Assembly: GCA_003523255.1 (NCBI GenBank)
Contig: DPGH01000013.1
Coordinates: 564-23,505, forward strand
From: Clostridiales bacterium
Lineage (GTDB): Bacteria; Bacillota; Clostridia; Christensenellales; Borkfalkiaceae
DNA: 22,942 bases
Reading direction: 5' to 3'
A program made the translations under genes and the position numbers. Of this stretch, positions 22,331 to 22,942 are shown piece by piece; the stretch's first letter is position 1; every line of letters begins with the position of its first letter. The notes under the pieces were generated by a model. That model saw only the letters and a list, made by a program, of their open reading frames with translations. It was not told the origin of the DNA and searched no databases.

Positions 22331-22373
22331 ACCTAATCGGCAAGGGGCTTTCGCCCCCCCCGCCTTTCGGTTA
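22331..22373 (-). other. Long hairpin with C8/G8 run inside the small-protein operon
   Basis: CTAATCG (22331-) pairs with CGGTTAG, AAGG with CCTT, and GGC-TTTC-GCC closes the tip, with a run of eight C (22354-22361) bulged inside. It lies between the 40-aa and 60-aa genes. No T run follows on either strand. It may act on message stability or translation. Confidence 0.45.
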
Positions 22374-22378
22374 GCGGT

Positions 22379-22501
22379 TTACCGCTTGCTTTGTGCCTTG
22401 CTAACGACTTTAACGGTTACGGTTGCAACATTTCCGTTTTTGTCATAAGTTACTTTTATGTAACTTATTTCATAGCAAGGCTTTTGTTTTGGCTTGCGCA
22501 T
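22379..22501 (-). CDS. 40-aa protein of unknown function
   Basis: A 40-codon frame starting at 22501 with a near-perfect ribosome site, AAGGAGGTGATAC, 5-9 nt upstream, and a consensus promoter 30-60 nt further up. This makes it very likely to be translated despite its size. The sequence starts MRKPKQKPCYEISYIKV and continues with DKNGNVATVTVKVVSK. Two alternating hydrophobic strands around a DKNGN turn suggest a beta hairpin. No homologue is recognised. The gene also carries an internal inverted repeat AAGTTAC/GTAACTT. It heads the small-protein operon. Confidence 0.7.
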   Translation of the reverse strand: MRKPKQKPCYEISYIKVTYDKNGNVATVTVKVVSKAQSKR

Positions 22502-22533
22502 TTCGTATCACCTCCTTCAATCTTTGTACTTAT

Positions 22534-22562
22534 ATTATATCACTATGTAGCGATAAAGTCAA
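22534..22562 (-). promoter_or_regulatory. Promoter and operator-like palindrome of the small-protein operon
   Basis: On the minus strand TTGACT (22562-22557), 17-bp spacer ending in TGA, perfect TATAAT (22539-22534). The spacer contains ATCACTATGTAGCGAT (22539-22554), a palindrome with one mismatched pair touching the -10, which is where a repressor would bind. Confidence 0.85.
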
Positions 22563-22577
22563 ACGATTTTACGCACT

Positions 22578-22608
22578 TTTTCAAAAATATTTTGATAATT
22601 TTTGAAAA
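22578..22608. repeat. Perfect 11-bp inverted repeat in the divergent intergenic region
   Basis: TTTTCAAAAAT (22578-22588) and ATTTTTGAAAA (22598-22608) are separated by 9 bp. It sits between the two divergent promoters and may be a regulator site or an A-tract bend. Confidence 0.6.
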
Positions 22609-22623
22609 CTTCCCCGCGCTCGT

Positions 22624-22656
22624 TTCCGTTCTGATTGACAGGACGGAATTTTTTTT
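22624..22656 (+). terminator. Terminator-shaped hairpin overlapping a promoter
   Basis: TTCCGTTCTG (22624-22633) pairs with CAGGACGGAA (22639-22648, one G-T pair) around ATTGA, followed by eight T. It has every feature of a plus-strand intrinsic terminator, but no plus-strand gene is seen upstream of it. Confidence 0.6.
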
Positions 22657-22663
22657 ATAAAAT
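22635..22663 (+). promoter_or_regulatory. Promoter of the membrane-protein gene at 22695
   Basis: Perfect TTGACA (22635-22640), 17-bp spacer, TAAAAT (22658-22663). Its -35 lies in the loop and arm of the terminator-shaped hairpin. Confidence 0.75.
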
Positions 22664-22694
22664 ATATATAGTATCAAATAAAGGGGCTTTTGTT

Positions 22695-22942
22695 ATGAAA
22701 TGGTTTTATAATCTTAAACGCTCGTTACGGGTTTTGATTGCTTGCGCGTCGTGGTTGCCTTTTGTTGCGGTCGCGCTTATTTTCGGGGAAAGTATGCAAG
22801 GCGCGCAAACCGCGCTTGCGATTGTCTTTCTTGCGGTCGGTGTTTTCTTTACCGTGCTTGCCGTAAAATCACGCCCCAAAAAGCCGAAAAACGAGCCTAA
22901 AAACGACGATTTTAATATTTCTCATTTAGTACCCCCCCCCCC
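22695..22942 (+). CDS. Partial small membrane protein, runs off the window
   Basis: At least 82 residues are visible from ATG 22695, which has AAAGGGG 8 nt upstream and a consensus promoter. It starts MKWFYNLKRSLRVLIACA and has two hydrophobic helices (about 13-32 and 38-56) separated by FGESMQGAQ. A Lys/Pro-rich cytoplasmic segment (KSRPKKPKNEPKNDD) and FNISHLVP follow. The frame then enters a run of 11 C at the window end, reading as prolines. No family recognised. Divergent from the small-protein operon; probably part of the same accessory module. Confidence 0.6.
   Translation, partial: MKWFYNLKRSLRVLIACASWLPFVAVALIFGESMQGAQTALAIVFLAVGVFFTVLAVKSRPKKPKNEPKNDDFNISHLVPPP

Larger units (their letters stand above)
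20797..22942. mobile_element. Probable accessory/mobile region (boundaries unknown)
   Basis: From the transposase to the window end the genes are short, poorly recognisable and arranged as divergent transcripts under strong promoters, unlike the housekeeping genes to the left. No attachment site, integrase or terminal inverted repeats were found, so the extent and type of element are guesses. Confidence 0.35.

Noticed and set aside
1..22942. CRISPR array
   Set aside because: No regularly spaced direct repeats were seen; the repeats present are single inverted repeats.

Overview
The window looks like a chromosomal segment from a low-to-moderate GC, standard-code Firmicute, most likely an uncultured member of the Clostridia. 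The evidence is a T-box leader in front of thrS, consensus sigma-A promoters, strong AGGAGG-type ribosome binding sites, the spore-maturation pair spmA-spmB, the zinc-binding form of ribosomal protein L28, and the Firmicute gene orders rpmB / yloU-fakA-recG and metG-tatD-rsmA. TGA is used as a stop. Species cannot be named from the sequence alone.

Layout, left to right. Positions 1-115: tRNA-Gly(CCC) and its promoter, minus strand. Positions 155-2786: a polar amino-acid ABC importer operon on the minus strand (binding lipoprotein, permease, ATPase), with a perfect TTGACA/TATAAT promoter and a stem-loop between binding protein and permease. The ATPase carries an unusual insertion of about 65-75 residues. 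Positions 2921-3115: a cluster of hairpins ending in a strong terminator, possibly a small RNA. Positions 3154-4069: a DegV/FakB-type fatty-acid-binding protein and its promoter. Positions 4171-8104: plus-strand genes, namely a membrane-anchored Xre-type regulator followed by three genes resembling the YdjI-YdjG-YdjH membrane-stress module, without an adjacent pspA.

Positions 8134-12377: recG, fakA and yloU on the minus strand. Positions 12458-12774: rpmB on the plus strand, facing rdgB across two terminators. Positions 12844-17226: rdgB, rsmA, tatD and metG on the minus strand. Positions 17240-18312: spmA-spmB on the plus strand. Positions 18394-20610: thrS with a complete T-box whose specifier is the threonine codon ACC. 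Genes in this core serve translation, genome maintenance and lipid supply. FakA and the DegV protein could together form a fatty-acid kinase.

Positions 20797-22942 look accessory: an IS481-like DDE transposase, an operon of three very small proteins (40, 60 and 64 aa, the last ribbon-helix-helix-like) under a strong promoter carrying an operator-like palindrome, and a divergent membrane-protein gene that runs off the window in an 11-C homopolymer. The most interesting unexplained signals are the possible small RNA at 2921-3115, two genes that look leaderless (HTH gene and spmA), the small-protein module at the right end, and the insertion in the ABC ATPase.
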